Assembly: GCF_026212465.1 (NCBI RefSeq)
Contig: NC_080056.1
Span: 12,618,142-12,682,141 of the forward strand
Length of the DNA stretch: 64,000 nucleotides
Direction of reading: 5' to 3'
Source of the DNA: Amaranthus tricolor
Taxonomy: Eukaryota; Streptophyta; Magnoliopsida; Caryophyllales; Amaranthaceae
Part shown: in pieces, positions 23,532 to 35,248 of the stretch
How the letters are laid out: every line of letters starts with the position of its first letter
Position numbering within the stretch: the stretch's first letter is position 1
Program-made: the position numbers and the translations under genes
Notes under the pieces: generated by a model
The model's input: only the letters and a program-made list of their open reading frames with translations
The model's database searches: none
What the model was told of the DNA's origin: nothing

Positions 23532-25133
23532 TTAAACAAATGATTCAACTTTCTCATCTGCTATGAACGCACATCCAAACATTGTAGTGTTCCAATGGTT
23601 ATTTATTCCAACCAGTGGTAAATGTATAAAGTTGTATTTGTTTGTACAATATGTTGTATCAATAATAACAACATCCCCATAAATTCTGAAATCTTCCTTC
23701 ATTAATAAATCGCACCAAAAGAGTGTAAGTTTTGCTTCATCATCAAGTTTCATGTTCCAAAAGAAACCATTGTCTTTCTGTGCCAACATAATCAATTTCT
23801 TGATCACAGTTTGAGCATCCCCACCCTCAATTTCCTTCATTCTCAATCTATTCAAATAGTTTAGATGACCTCTTAAAGTATGTCCTATACACTCCGTCCC
23901 TTCAGCATGCTTAGCCAAATATTTGTACGTTATAGTAGGCCTTACTTGTGCATCTTCAAAACCTTCAATGGTTTCCATTCTTTCCTTTAAAGTTATTGTC
24001 CTCTCAAATCTTTGCAAGTATTGCCATTCCACTCTCACTAACGTATGGTTATGTGATACAACATGTTGTTTGACAAAGATGTCTCCACTGTATACATCGA
24101 GTTTAATCCTTATGTGTGCATCACATCCACATCTTTTAATTGGAACTAGCTTTCTCTTGGCATTTTGTCGTTTATTTTCTTTGTTTTCTATCTCTGTAGT
24201 TTCTTGTTTAGAACAAACGAAGTATTGTTCATGTATAACACCATCTATTTTCCTTATTGTGGATTCCAAACACTAAACCCTGTTGCTCTAGCATGATCAT
24301 GATACAATAATTCAAGGTCCTCCCAAGCGCTTGCTCTCATGCCCTCTAATGAACCTCTTATGTCAAACTCCCTCTTTTCAGTCAAAGGTTCAGTGTGCAA
24401 GCATTCTATAGCAGTTGTTGTAACTGAAATTTACACAATTATTGAACTTATTGAATGCTTTATATTGACAATTGACATTTTGTAATGTAACTCAATTGTT
24501 TGCTTATAATATTCAATTATCTATATAAAAATAGATCTTCGCACTGAATAGAGACATTGCATAACATCAATGTAAAATTGAGTAATTTAGAAGTACAATT
24601 GGAATATATAAAATATTAATTTAATATGTTAGTTTTTAAACTGAGACATTTAAATTGGCATTTGTAATCTATGAACCTATATTGGATCACAGAGAATTCA
24701 TTGAACACTTTATGCTTAAAATTAAATAATTTAGAACTATAATTGATATATATAAAATATCAATTTAATATGTTAGTTTTTAAACTAAGACATTTAAATT
24801 GACATTTGGAATCTATGAATCCATATTGAACAATAGAGAATTCGTTGAACACTTTATGCTTAAAATTGAACACTTTAATAGCAAAATTGATCATATTTGT
24901 ATCAATCATATTAATCTCGACATTATCTTCTTCATTTTCACCATAAACCACCATCATCTGTTCATTATCAGTCGTCAAATCTGTAAACAACACATTATCA
25001 ATTATACATCTTTAAATACCATCATTTCACATACGATTTTTGTAATATTACCTTCATCGTCAATATATCTTCGTGATGTTTGTAATGTCATTTCTATGTC
25101 GAATTCAATTATTAAATCTTCCATTACAGACAT
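23532..25133 (-). pseudogene. FAR1/MULE transposase, 5' part only, frameshifted
   Basis: FAR1-type MULE transposases bind element ends and cut DNA; FHY3 and FAR1 are domesticated relatives acting in light signalling. Proposed exons are 25133-25052 (MSVMEDLIIEFDIEMTL), an exon starting at 24980 (DLTTDNEQMMVVYGENEED) and one running from 24423. The last encodes ASAWEDLELLYHDHARATGF, then a one-base frame slip near 24262, then EQYFVCSKQ, CGCDAHIRIKLD and HNHTLV (the zinc-chelating FAR1 DNA-binding domain), and IDTTYCTNKYN and TMFGCAFIADE at the start of the MULE transposase domain. It stops at ESFV, where intact relatives continue for several hundred residues, so the catalytic domain and SWIM finger are missing. 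Exon 2's 3' boundary is not fixed. It is a truncated pseudogene, not a gene of the FAR1 regulatory class. Confidence 0.8.
24588..24875. repeat. 144-bp tandem duplication in the FAR1-like intron
   Basis: AGTTTTTAAACT at 24631 recurs at 24775 with similar flanks, including GAACACTTTATGCTTAAAAT at the unit ends. The two copies are a few percent diverged. Confidence 0.8.
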
Positions 25134-25427
25134 TTTTTATGTTTTCTGAAGTTAAAATGTTGGTTCTTTGATTGAAAGAAAGAATTTCAGAGATTTTCGA
25201 AAGAATTGAAGAGAAAATCTATTTTGATTTGTTTCCTAAGTCGTGTGTGTGTTTTGGCGGTTTTGAAAAATGGGTTTTCTTGATTACCGTTTTTAAATTG
25301 GACAGTTTTTATATTTTTCTATTTTCCTTTTTTTAATTGATAATTAAAGATGGGTTGGAATGTTTGTGCTGGACTCAATTTGAGACGGTCTCGGCCAAGA
25401 CCAGCCTTATTATTAATTTGTGTAATA

Positions 25428-25683
25428 CTCCCTCCATCCCTTTTTGTTTGTTCACTTTACCTTTTGCACGCATTTTTTAGCAAATTTTAAGTTTTAATAT
25501 GTCTAAGTACGCATTATAAAAAATTATAAAAATTATATATTAAAAACTTTATATCAAGACAAATATATCAAGATTTCATATGAATATATTTTATCTTTAA
25601 TATATACTTAAAAAATCTAATTTAAATTTCTCTTTCTTAAAGTGGATAAACTTAAAGTGGACAAATAAAAAAGAACCAAAAGT
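25428..25683. mobile_element. Stowaway-like MITE beside the MULE
   Basis: TA then CTCCCTCCATCCCTTTTTG on the left; AGTGGACAAATAAAAAAGAAC on the right is a degraded inverse of the left. It starts only about 20 bp from the MULE end. Confidence 0.6.
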
Positions 25684-25781
25684 TAACATTGATCAAAAAT
25701 AGTTTCCCAGAAAAATTAAAGTGTATATAGGACTAGACTTGCCTAGGCTTTGACCAGAGTAATCAATTAAAAAAGCGTACT

Positions 25782-26236
25782 ATTAATTAGAAAAATGATC
25801 TAAAATAATTAACTTTTTATTGATTTTCTTAAAATAATCTTAAATTCTGATTAATCATAACTAATTTATTGTCACTTATCTAAGAATATTATTGCCCAAA
25901 TGGTAACCGATTTTTGCAGGTTAATTAATTGCTATGATAAAAAAGAAAAATATAATAAAAAAATCAAAAATATTAAAAATCAAAAGTTAAAATTAAAAAA
26001 CTTGATTTCTTTTTTTAATTTTTTATAATTTTTCAATTTTCTTATAATTTAATATTGTATTTTTGTTTACTTTTTTTATGCAAAATGACTTGATGTATAG
26101 GTAAGAGGTTACTTTGATACATTCTTAGCAAGAACCTCTTATAGTTGGAATTATTCACGATTAATCAAAAGTTTGGATTTTATAGGAAAATCAGTAAAAG
26201 ATTGAATTATTTTAGGTAATTTTTTTACTAATTATT
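25782..26236. mobile_element. Foldback-type MITE with about 90-bp inverted ends
   Basis: The left arm begins ATTAATTAGAAAAATGATCT and includes TTATTGATTTTC and GATTAATC. The right arm holds the inverse phrases GATTAATC, GAAAATCAGTAAAAG and TTTTAGGTAATT. One-sided copies of these arm phrases recur near 41.5 and 58.75 kb. Confidence 0.65.
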
Positions 26237-26239
26237 AAA

Positions 26240-27248
26240 ATAAAAATTACATTTAAATTAGTTTATTTCACATGTAAATATGAGTGTTTGACATACCTCT
26301 TACTAATATTTTGGGTTGGATTAGTATAATGAAGTGGTGACTTTCACCCTAGAGTAGTATCAAGTGAGAATATTTGTAGATGTGATAAAAATTTAAAATA
26401 AAATGTGATGTTATGATCAAAGTTTTGACTTAAAATAAAATAGTATAAGTCACATATTTAAAAATAAAACTAGAGCAAATAAATAAGAACTAGTGTAGAA
26501 ATTCGTGTAATATACGATTTTTCAATATTGACATACATAAACATGTAATATTAAAAAAATAATTTCAGAGATATTATGCAGTAGAAATACTTAATTTCGA
26601 TATGTATAAATTAACTCTTTAGTTTTGAAAATTGTTAACAATATATTATGCAACATATTATATTTTCTAATTCACTCAATTAATTATAAATAAATGCTAG
26701 TCAAATTTACTTAAATGGTACAGATATTGGTCGAGATCAAATGTTAAGTTATTATTTTTGCCAATAAATTAGTTTCATGCGGTAAACTCTCTTTAGTGCG
26801 ACACTTGAAATTTTCCAAGTTATTTAGTATAATGTATTAGATGTTGGAAGGATTTACTCACCCCCTCTCATGGTTTTTGCTAATTTTTGTTACATTTTTA
26901 TTTTTTGTTATGACTTAAATTCTTTGATTCCTTTCCCGTAAATTATATTCCTTATGTTTCTCTGAACTTACATGACTACTAGTTTGTCTTAACCATTTTG
27001 CGTCATTTTTTTTGGCAATAGTCTTATTCTCTTTATTTTATCCCGGCCCATCCACAAACTTATAGTATGTTTTCATCTTAGTCACTCAATCTTTCATCAA
27101 CTTGTTTTGTCTTATTCTTCAACTTAATTTTTATTTCTATTTCCACATGTGTTACTACTTGTGCAAAATAAGAGGAAGAATCTCTTTCTTGGTTTCTAAA
27201 AACACTATTTCCCTTTGGCAAATGCGATGTATAGTATTTGAACAACAA
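26240..27248. other. Non-coding AT-rich stretch
   Basis: I see no ORF with recognisable motifs and no paired terminal repeats. Parts near 26.8-27.2 kb are less AT-rich and look like old transposon or leader sequence, but I cannot assign them. Confidence 0.4.
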
Positions 27249-27251
27249 TTA

Positions 27252-27621
27252 GGGCATGCTTGAATTAGATGTAAATATTTAAGGGGTAAAAAAAGTCAAA
27301 GTTAGAAAACATAGTTGATAAATAAAAAATTAGTTAAATTTGATTGTTGTAAAGGTAGAAGAATGGTTGCAAAGTAATGAAAAATGAAAGGAGCTCTCAA
27401 TTTTGTAGGGTAAATATTTATCTTAGAGGAGGGTGGTACAATGTATTACCTTCATAATAGGGGAAATCATCTTCTTTTTTCCTTTATTATTTTTATTTTA
27501 TGCTCATTTTACCTCTTTAACAACTATTTTAATTATTTCAAATATATCTCTATTTGCTTTCATTTTATTTGTTTAATTTTATTTTTCCCCTAATATATTT
27601 ACCTCAAATCCAAACAATCCC
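27252..27621. mobile_element. Tourist-like MITE, 370 bp
   Basis: It is flanked by TTA on both sides (27249-27251 and 27622-27624). The left end GGGCATGCTTGAATT, followed after a short gap by GTAAATATTTAAGGGG, is mirrored on the right by CCCCTAATATATTTAC and CAAATCCAAACAATCCC. TTA duplication and end type fit PIF/Harbinger-derived MITEs. Confidence 0.75.
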
Positions 27622-27624
27622 TTA

Positions 27625-28162
27625 AAAAAGAAGTGATTTGACACGAAATAATTGATGGGTTTATCCAATATGAGAAGTCAATTTAATCCACTCTCCAACG
27701 TCATTGTATAATTCTGGTACTTGTCATTAAATGCTGTGTTCATCTCCGGCCAAATTTGACTCCTTTATATCTGGCCGACAATAACAAAAGCCATCAAGCA
27801 ACAACATTTGATCGCCAAAGAAGAATTTTTTTACAGGTTCAAAAATGAGAATAAAGTAAAAATTGAACATAAAATATTATTTGAAATATATAATATTTAT
27901 TTTAATTGAAATAAGATATGATTTTTAAAGGAAGAAAATTTTTAGGCTTTACAATTTGTGAATTAGTATTTCTCCCTATTAAATAATTTTATCATTTTAA
28001 CTTATAATGTTTAACTTTGAAAATATTGATGTAGAAATTAATAGACATGATCAAGTGAATTAATCATTCTCTTTCCATTCTTAATAGTTCCCACAATGAA
28101 TTTTCACGGGTTTTAAGAAAAATATAATTTTTTTAGATGGTGAATATATTATTTTAATAACA
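27625..28162 (+). other. Non-coding, possible orphan promoter remnant
   Basis: CTTTATATCTGG near 27763 followed by a CA-rich stretch (AACAAAAGCCATCAAGCAAC) resembles a TATA box and plant 5' leader, but no reading frame follows. The rest is AT-rich filler. Confidence 0.25.
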
Positions 28163-28405
28163 GCTCGTCTTGTATGAGACCGTTTCACCATGAGACAGAT
28201 CCATATAGTAGTTTATTTCTTCAATTTATTACTTCAAAATCATATGTAATCGTTTTAAAGTTATATGTAACCATTCTAAGACTATACAAAGATATTAAAA
28301 TTATAAGTGATCATTTTAACGTTATATGTGATCATTTTAAGACAAAAAATGTATATTGGGCCAGTCCAATAGAGATGGTCTCACTGTGAGACCGTCTAAT
28401 TTAAG
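28163..28405. mobile_element. MITE with GAGACCGT-type ends
   Basis: The left end CTCGTCTTGTATGAGACCGT is mirrored on the right by GTGAGACCGTCTAATTTAAG. The interior repeats phrases such as TTATATGTAACCATT and GTGATCATTTTAA. Confidence 0.7.
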
Positions 28406-29160
28406 AATTAGTGTTTTAATAAATAATCAATTTCATGGAGAAAAAAATAGAGACCATAAACATTTTAAAAAATTCGTAGAAAAAATATGGTGACCATAAG
28501 CAATATATAAATGTTAAAATAAAGTTAATAGAAGATATATGAGGACCATAATTATTATTAAATTATTAAAATGAGGATGGATAAGGTTAAGTTTATTTAA
28601 AAAATTTAAATAAATAAAAAGATTTTATATGAAAATAATAAATGAAAAAACTCAAAATGGCAAATGATTTAACGAACGAAGGGAGTATATTTTTTTATAG
28701 CCTTAAATTTAATTTTAAAATATCAATTTTTGTAATATGTACTCTTTATAATAAAATATAATACATTCATTTCGTTTTACCCGCTTGATAAGGGTTTTAC
28801 AAAAAAATTGAGAAATAAAAAACTGCAAAAAAATTGAGAAATAAAAAACTATTATAATCTCTAAAAAAAGCGGTGTAAAAATTAATGATGTATAGATAAG
28901 AAAAAAGAGTATAGACATTATAGATATGTACATAGTTATTTATTCACCAAAAATAATAATGTAACAAATAGAATATAACGTTTAAAAAAAATTAATAATT
29001 ATAATATAATGAGAAAGTATACGTTAAAGATTAAAATCTAAACAAGTGAAAGTAAAAATGGTGAAAATGATTCTTGAGAGTGTATTACTCATCCGCCAAA
29101 ACTATTCACGAATGGAGCGAAGCTTGATGTTATAGTTGTCAAAATAGACCATTCATTGAA
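28406..29160. other. AT-rich region with a broken Stowaway end
   Basis: GAACGAAGGGAGTATAT near 28672 is a lone Stowaway right end. A repeated phrase AAAAAAATTGAGAAATAAAAA occurs twice near 28800-28845. No gene is seen. Confidence 0.45.
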
Positions 29161-29164
29161 AAGA

Positions 29165-29960
29165 GGTAAAAACCTCACTTAACGATCATAAATTAAGGTT
29201 TAAGTTGGACGTTTATGTTATGTCAAAGTTTAGAACCAAATAAAGCAATATAATGATAGATGGCAAAAATAAAGTAAATAATTAAGACACGTATTTAAGG
29301 TGGTTCATCAATCAAAAGGCTACATTCACTATCTAGCTTAGGATTATATTATATGTTTAAACGAGATAAAGAAATTTAATAGGAATTACAAGTGGAGGAT
29401 TAGTGTAATAAGAGAGAAGCTAATTAGGGAGAAACTAAGCAAGATAGAATAGCTCTACACAATGAGACTATTGGGGCACCAAATAGCATAAATATAAGTG
29501 AGTAAATATAGGGGATAAGAGTAATAAAACAATGGGCCGCAACTGAAGAAGAAAAATGAGGCAGAAACAACAAGGTTGCTGCCTGCTCGTCCGAGCGAAT
29601 GCCATGCTCGTTCAAGCAGGTGCAGTTCAGCACCTTCTGTGTGCGTTTTTGCCTTCCACATGTCCTATGGTCCCCTACTTCATTACTCCTCCTTGTACTC
29701 TTGTCTATGCTTCTGAAATGAGGTGTGCTACAAATCTTAAACATTTCCATCCCAAGTCTCCACTACCATTGTATAATGTAGTATGGTACTTCTTGATTCT
29801 CATCCAACCAATCACAAGGATGATATTTTGTCCTCTTCTTGTTTACACTAACTAGCTAGATTATTATCTTAATCTTGTTTTGATTACTTGGTGAACAAAA
29901 ATCATCAATAATCCTAACACAACAATGGCAAGAAAAGACATCACATACAAACTTTGTTCA
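29165..29960 (-). repeat. Copia-type LTR fragment with palindromic module
   Basis: AAGGTGGTTCATCAATC near 29300 resembles the 'gatttacgtggttca' phrase common in plant copia LTRs. At 29582-29625 there is a GC-rich block, CTGCTCGTCCGAGCG followed by GCTCGTTCAAGCAGG. A similar arrangement is at 57590-58420. The open frames across it show no protein family. Orientation is inferred. Confidence 0.4.
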
Positions 29961-30600
29961 AATTGGGGTCACCGTGAGACCGTCTCATTTGATAATTTGT
30001 GTAAAAGTCAATAGAAACTAGGAAGACCTTTAAAAGGGTAAAATATACTTGCGTTTTGATCTCAAGTTGTAACACCCCGTTAATGTCATCTAAATAAATA
30101 ATTATTTAATATATTTTAGACGATTAAAAATATAAATACGTATATTTTATTTCGTTCAACTCGGACTATTACACAAGTGATTACTTACAATCTTAAAGTA
30201 AGCCATTAAAACTTCAAAGTGATCACTTATATTTTTTATCATTTCTATTAGGCTAGTTCAATATATAGTACTTTTAATCTCCAGCGATTACTGACAATCT
30301 TAAAGGTGATGTATAATAACTTCAAAGTAATCGCTTATATTTTTGTTGTCATCTTTTTTATCATCATTAAAATAATTACTTATAATATTAAAGTGATTAC
30401 TTACTATTTTCAAGTGATCAACTACGTGATCACATATAATCTTAAATTGATTAATTATAAAATTAATATGATCACTTACAGTTTTAAAGTGAAACTTCTA
30501 ATAACATTAGAATGACTACTTATAATCTTAAAATAATTAATTAGAAAAATAAATCAATGGAATAAACCCATCTCATGAATTAAACAGTGTCGTAAAAAAC
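29961..30600. repeat. Diverged MITE of TCACTTATAATCTTAAAG phrases
   Basis: It begins with GTCACCGTGAGACCGTCTC. From about 30170 it is made of repeated short phrases (AGTGATTACTTA, CTTATAATCTTAAA). TGTAACACCCCG at 30069 resembles a gypsy LTR start. The right edge is unclear. Confidence 0.4.
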
Positions 30601-31009
30601 TTGCTAATAATAAATAAGCGAAATTTTAAGAAACAAACAGAGCAACTTGTAAAAGTCAACCATCTAAAGATGATATTTTTAGAATTAAAATTTTCGAACA
30701 ACATAAATCAAAGTTACATTAAACATATAGGTTGACTTGTGAAAAAAAATAAAATATATAAAACAAAAATAAAATCAATCGGGATACTTGAGTCAAATTT
30801 TCTTTCTCAATCTTTAAAAATGCCACCCTTTTAATTTTGTTTTCACTTTTTTTATTGAAATTATTAAAGTGCCTTTTAATATATTTTTAATTATAAAATC
30901 AACCATTATTATTATTAAATTAAAGTTATTTATAATGATTAAATTAAAATAAAAATATTAATTTTAACTAAGAAAACCATTTTTTAGAATAGGAAAATAA
31001 ATCTCGTCA
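30601..31009. other. AT-rich, nothing recognised
   Basis: A/T-dominated filler with no paired repeats and no coding motif seen. Confidence 0.4.
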
Positions 31010-31560
31010 CACGTTTTGTGCTGAAATTTGATATATGTTCACTTTTTTGCCATAACTTTTGATAGGAAAATCACATTAATTCAATGTTTACGAAAATAGA
31101 ACCTAGACTTCAAGATCTTTCCAATGATATATTATATGCCCGATTCTGATAACCGAGCGAAAAATGACGATCGTTTAATATTTGCTTATTCTGAAATTTG
31201 ATAAATATTCAATCTTTTAACCATAACTTTTTATATAAAAATTAAATTAATGCAAGGTTTGCGGCATTTGAAATTAGACTTTAATAGCTTTCTAACGATA
31301 TATTATATGCCTAATTTCAATAATCGAGCGAGAAATGCAACCGTTTAAAGTTTGCAGTGATTTTTAATATTACATCCAGTCGCGTAATACGCTCAACCAA
31401 ACCGAGGTATGGTCGCGTGAAACACGCGACCGGACCGCGGTGGAGTCGCATAAAACACACGACTTTACGCAGCTCTACTGCAATACAGTCGCGTGTTTTA
31501 CGCAACCATACCGCGGTCCGGTGTGTTTTACGCGATTAGATGGAGAGATAAAATTATGAA
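31010..31560 (+). repeat. Gypsy LTR fragment: two diverged copies of one segment plus palindromic block
   Basis: The stretch from TTTGATATATGTTCA to ACGATCGTTTAATATTTGC (31028-31190) is repeated at about 31196-31362 with divergence. Both match the segment at 51935-52090 of the right-hand solo LTR (ATAACTTTTGATAG, ATATATTATATG). It is followed at 31378-31545 by a GC-rich block built on GTCGCGTGTTTTACGCGAC-like palindromes. Confidence 0.65.
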
Positions 31561-31625
31561 AAGTCACTAAGGGTAAACTTGGAATATCATTATATAAAGG
31601 GTTATGACACAATAAAAAAGCTATT

Positions 31626-31884
31626 AGTCTTTTGAGAGATTGTCTCTTTGAGAGACATATCTCAAGTCCAGCCCATTAAAGATTAATGTCTACTTATCGT
31701 ATTTTTAATGTCTACTTACATTATTTTTAATGTTTACTCACTGTATTCTTAATGTCTACTTTCAATTTCCTAAATGTCTCTACATCATTCTTAATGCCTA
31801 TTTACAATATTTTAAAAAATAAAATAAACCGACCCAATTAAAAATCATCTCTTAAAGAGACCATCTCTCGAAAGAATTTACGAT
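31626..31884. mobile_element. MITE with GAGAGAC-type ends
   Basis: GTCTTTTGAGAGATTGTCTC on the left is mirrored by GAGACCATCTCTCGAAAGAA on the right. The interior repeats AATGTCTACTTA. It is the same family as 16589-16910. Confidence 0.7.
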
Positions 31885-31991
31885 TAAAAAAAAGCGCGGC
31901 CTTTAATAATGTCCAAGTTGTTTAATGCATTATAGTGTCAAATTTATATCTGTCTAGTTATGAACAAGTTGTATAATGCTTTAATTATTAC

Positions 31992-32252
31992 TCCCTCCAA
32001 CACTAACGTCACATTTATTTTATGTCCTCTATCGAATGTACTTATTCAATTCTTAATATTTTTAATTGTGCATTATTAAAAATTATGGAAAGTTTATATG
32101 AATAATCCTTGCATTGAGACGAATCAAACAAGATCCCACATAACTATATTTTAACTTGTAAATTAATAATTAAATATAAATAAGAGTAAGAGATGAATAA
32201 TGTCCGAAAAGCAAAAAGCAAATATGATGTTAGCATTGAATTCGAGAGAGTA
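31992..32252. mobile_element. Stowaway-like MITE
   Basis: CTCCCTCCAACACTAACGTC on the left pairs with a degraded right end, GATGTTAGCATTGAATTCGA then GAGAG. The interior is AT-rich and non-coding. Confidence 0.6.
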
Positions 32253-32559
32253 GATTATAGATTGCATGGAAGTATACATTTATGATTTATCCTTATCAAT
32301 TTTGACTTGTGATTATTGATAGAAGTACCGAATTGGAGTTGTAGCGTCAACGTCTTATTAATATTCGTATCCCTTCCGTGCCAAGTAATTTGAATATAAA
32401 TTATAATTTTAAAATTTAAACACTAATTATCCTTTAATTAAATAAAAATGAAATGTCATAAATTTAATGTTAATAATTCATTACAATAATTTGAAAATAC
32501 ATTATATTAATTTATTTGCATTTAAATAAATACATGCAATACAAATAGTGCCAAAATCA

Positions 32560-32562
<3 letters not shown>

Positions 32563-32654
<92 letters not shown>
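32563..32654. repeat. (AT)n microsatellite
   Basis: An uninterrupted AT run of about 92 bp at the broken edge of an LTR fragment. Open frames across it on both strands (alternating Ile and Tyr) are artefacts. Confidence 0.95.
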
Positions 32655-32655
<1 letters not shown>

Positions 32656-32656
<1 letters not shown>

Positions 32657-33048
32657 CACGGTTATCATATAATATAACGTTGGAGATTTGGAAGTCTAAT
32701 TTCCAATGCTGCAAACCTTGCGTTAATACGATCTCTCTATCAAAAGTTATGACTAAAAGAGTAGACATATATCAAATTTTATCACAAAACTTTGTCTTAT
32801 AAACTCTTCTACTCTTTTGCTCATTTTCTTTGTAGAATATCTTTACCCAAGCTAAAATCTCCTCAGTGAACTCCGATATCATTAAAATCATAAGAACTAT
32901 TCTTAAAATAATTAAAACCACTCAAATCAACATGAATAACCAAAACGGGTAAAGTAGCATAAATCTTCAAAATAAGCACGAAATTACTAACGACCATCAT
33001 TAAGGAGTATAAAATGATATAAATAAGTGCAAATAATTGTACTTATTA
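32656..33048 (-). repeat. Truncated 3' LTR (type B)
   Basis: On the - strand it starts TAATAAGTACAATTATTTGC and follows 51648 onward closely until an (AT)n run cuts it at about 390 bp. Confidence 0.75.
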
Positions 33049-33803
33049 AACTCCACCATGGTTAACATTTACTCGTCCTCGAGCAAACAAAGGTGAATAA
33101 TGAAAAATCAAGGCTAAGACATGGTCTTCAAATCCTAAAACACTTATGCCTCCCTTCCTAAACTTCTCTAATTCTCGGTGTTTGCCAAGAGTCTAAATAT
33201 CTTTTCCACATACCCCCTTCGATTGGCTAATTCTAACACAACTCAAATAAGAGTACAAACAGAAAGTACTCAAATTTCATTGTCCATTACGATCTAATCG
33301 ATAATTGCTTGATTACGAGTAAGAATAGCTGATTGCTCAGCCAAATGTTCATTCATTATTGCAAATAGCTCGATCATTGCTGATTCTATTCTAGAATGAA
33401 AATTTTGACGTTTTTCAACTTCAACATGCAAACACTGAGCAGACATATTGCAAAAGAAGTCCTAACGATAACTATCATCCATGTTAAGTATCTGAGCATT
33501 TCCCATATAGTTGGCTAGACTCTAAGACTCGGGGTTCAACCCCTCTAATATCACATGGCCTAAATCCTCATAGAAAAAAGCATTACCACAAGAGGCCAAG
33601 TACTCCACATAATCTTGAAATCTAGAGAAATATGCGTGGAATTACTCACCTTGATATTGCGGAAAAGAGAATATAGCCATGGATAAATATGTAAAACATA
33701 ATTAAAAAGACAAATTATTTACACACCACAAGAAAGCAATATATGCAATAAAAATTAACAAATTAATTACCTGTCGCTTCCCCGGCAACGGCGCCAAAAA
33801 ACT
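33049..33803 (-). other. Gypsy element internal remnant with PBS and PPT region
   Basis: At 33779-33796 the - strand reads TGGCGCCGTTGCCGGGGA, a primer-binding site like the 3' end of Asp tRNA. At about 33073-33090 it reads TTTGCTCGAGGACGAGTA, and at about 33049-33062 a purine-rich ATGGTGGAGTTT just before the LTR. No gag or pol motif lies between, so all protein-coding sequence has been lost. Confidence 0.75.
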
Positions 33804-35248
33804 TGATGTGCAAGTTTTATTTAATCGCAAGTGCACGTCTGATAGGTGCAAATTTAAATAACCGCAAGCCCACGGTGTACGTGTAGCTACGGGTCGAACA
33901 TAAGGAGGCGAGTTAACTAATTTTTTTGCCTTATGACTACAAGACACGGATTAACAAGTAGTTTGGTTGAGAAACTAATACTACAATGCAAATAAAACTA
34001 AAAATTAAAGCTAAGACAATGATTAGTATGAGAATAATAATAATAGTAATAAGACGAATTCTAGGGCATCGAGAATCGCCTAATTCTAACACAGGGATCA
34101 ATTACTCTCATAATTGTATGAATTTGAGTCATTGGCGTAATTAAATGTGATCTAATTAACCTCAAGCTTCCGCTCTATTGATCAATATCGGTTTAAGACC
34201 TTATTAGCGTTAATTCTCAAACTTCCGTTTTAGGCTAAACTAGTAGGAATTTAACTTAAATATATCTCAATCTTAAATTAGTCCTAATCTCAAACTTTCG
34301 TTTTATTAAAAAGGTTAATAAAGATATTTAAACTAAGATTCATCAAGTATAAGTTTAATCATAGACCCAAATTTCACACAATTAATAAAAATGCAAATCA
34401 TGACAAATGATGACTTAATAAAAATACTAAACATAAAACGATGAATGATTTTAATGCACAGAGATAAATAATAAAGCGATGAACAAAGAGAACTTACTAA
34501 TTGCAAAGAGCGAGAATATAAATTGTAAGAGGAATTAATGTAACAACGAAGTTTTGCAAAAAATTTTAAGGAACAAAAATAATTCTCAAGATTAAAAACT
34601 AAAAACTGCTACTAAAAACTGATAAAATTCATCCCCTAAAAATAAAATAACTGCCACTATAAATAGTGGTTCCAAAAATAATTGTCGAACGCATGACGAC
34701 GACTCGTGACATCAGGAGCGATGAGTCGTCGCTTTGCTATTGCCTGGATTATGTGACTTCAGTGAGTTGGCGACGAGTCGTGGCAATATTCGAGAGAGAC
34801 GTGGCATGGGCGACGAGTCGTGGCATCAAGAGCGACGAGTCGTGGCTTTGGCACTGGACTATAATGCTGAGATCAGTAGGTGTGCGACGAGTCATGGCAT
34901 TTGCGGGACGACTCGTCGCTTTTGTTCTGGACTGTAATGCTGAGTGACGAGTCGTGGCTTTTTTTGGCATGGTTTAGCTACGAATTGTTTCTTCCCCTTG
35001 GAGCATGTTTGGCTCGATCTCTTCACTTCTTTTAGGGGTCTTAAGCCATTTCTCTAGAACTTCACCCTCTTATCACCCCCGGGACCTAATAAAACTTCGA
35101 TTCCTCCTCAAAAATTACATAAAATACATCATCGAGCATATGAGACAAAAACGTCAAATATCACCTACAACACTACCTAAAACTCACTAAAACATCACAT
35201 AAGGAGCATAAAATTAACACAAATGAGTGCAAATAATTGCACTCATCA
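33804..35248 (-). repeat. 5' LTR (type A), 1,445 bp
   Basis: On the - strand it starts TGATGAGTGCAATTATTTGC and ends GCACATCA, then a short AGTTTTT spacer and the primer-binding site. At 34680-34965 it carries about eight copies of a GACGAGTCGTGGC-like module. The open frames there come from this repeat. Confidence 0.75.

Larger units (their letters stand above)
22999..25406 (-). mobile_element. Mutator-like element (MULE) with FAR1-type gene
   Basis: The left end contains CTTGGCCAAGACCGTCTC then AAATTGAG. The right end carries the inverse, CTCAATTTGAGACGGTCTC then GGCCAAG, giving terminal repeats of about 25-30 bp over 2.4 kb. Flanking TTATTCACA and TTATTATTA could be a decayed 9-bp target duplication. 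Inside is a - strand transposase remnant with introns, plus a T-rich stretch (23080-23520) that looks like leader or intron sequence. The element is non-autonomous. Confidence 0.75.

Noticed and set aside
23532..24269. A functional FAR1/FHY3 light-signalling gene
   Set aside because: It lies between MULE terminal repeats, is frameshifted, and lacks the catalytic and SWIM regions.
32502..32802. Open frames rich in Ile-Tyr across AT arrays (also 46653-46996, 48132-48326, 53137-53650)
   Set aside because: A dinucleotide repeat translates to alternating Ile and Tyr without stops in several frames. No coding meaning.
34666..34970. Overlapping frames on both strands rich in Arg and Ser
   Set aside because: They come from the GACGAGTCGTGGC-like repeat in an LTR; no protein family and no selection signature visible.
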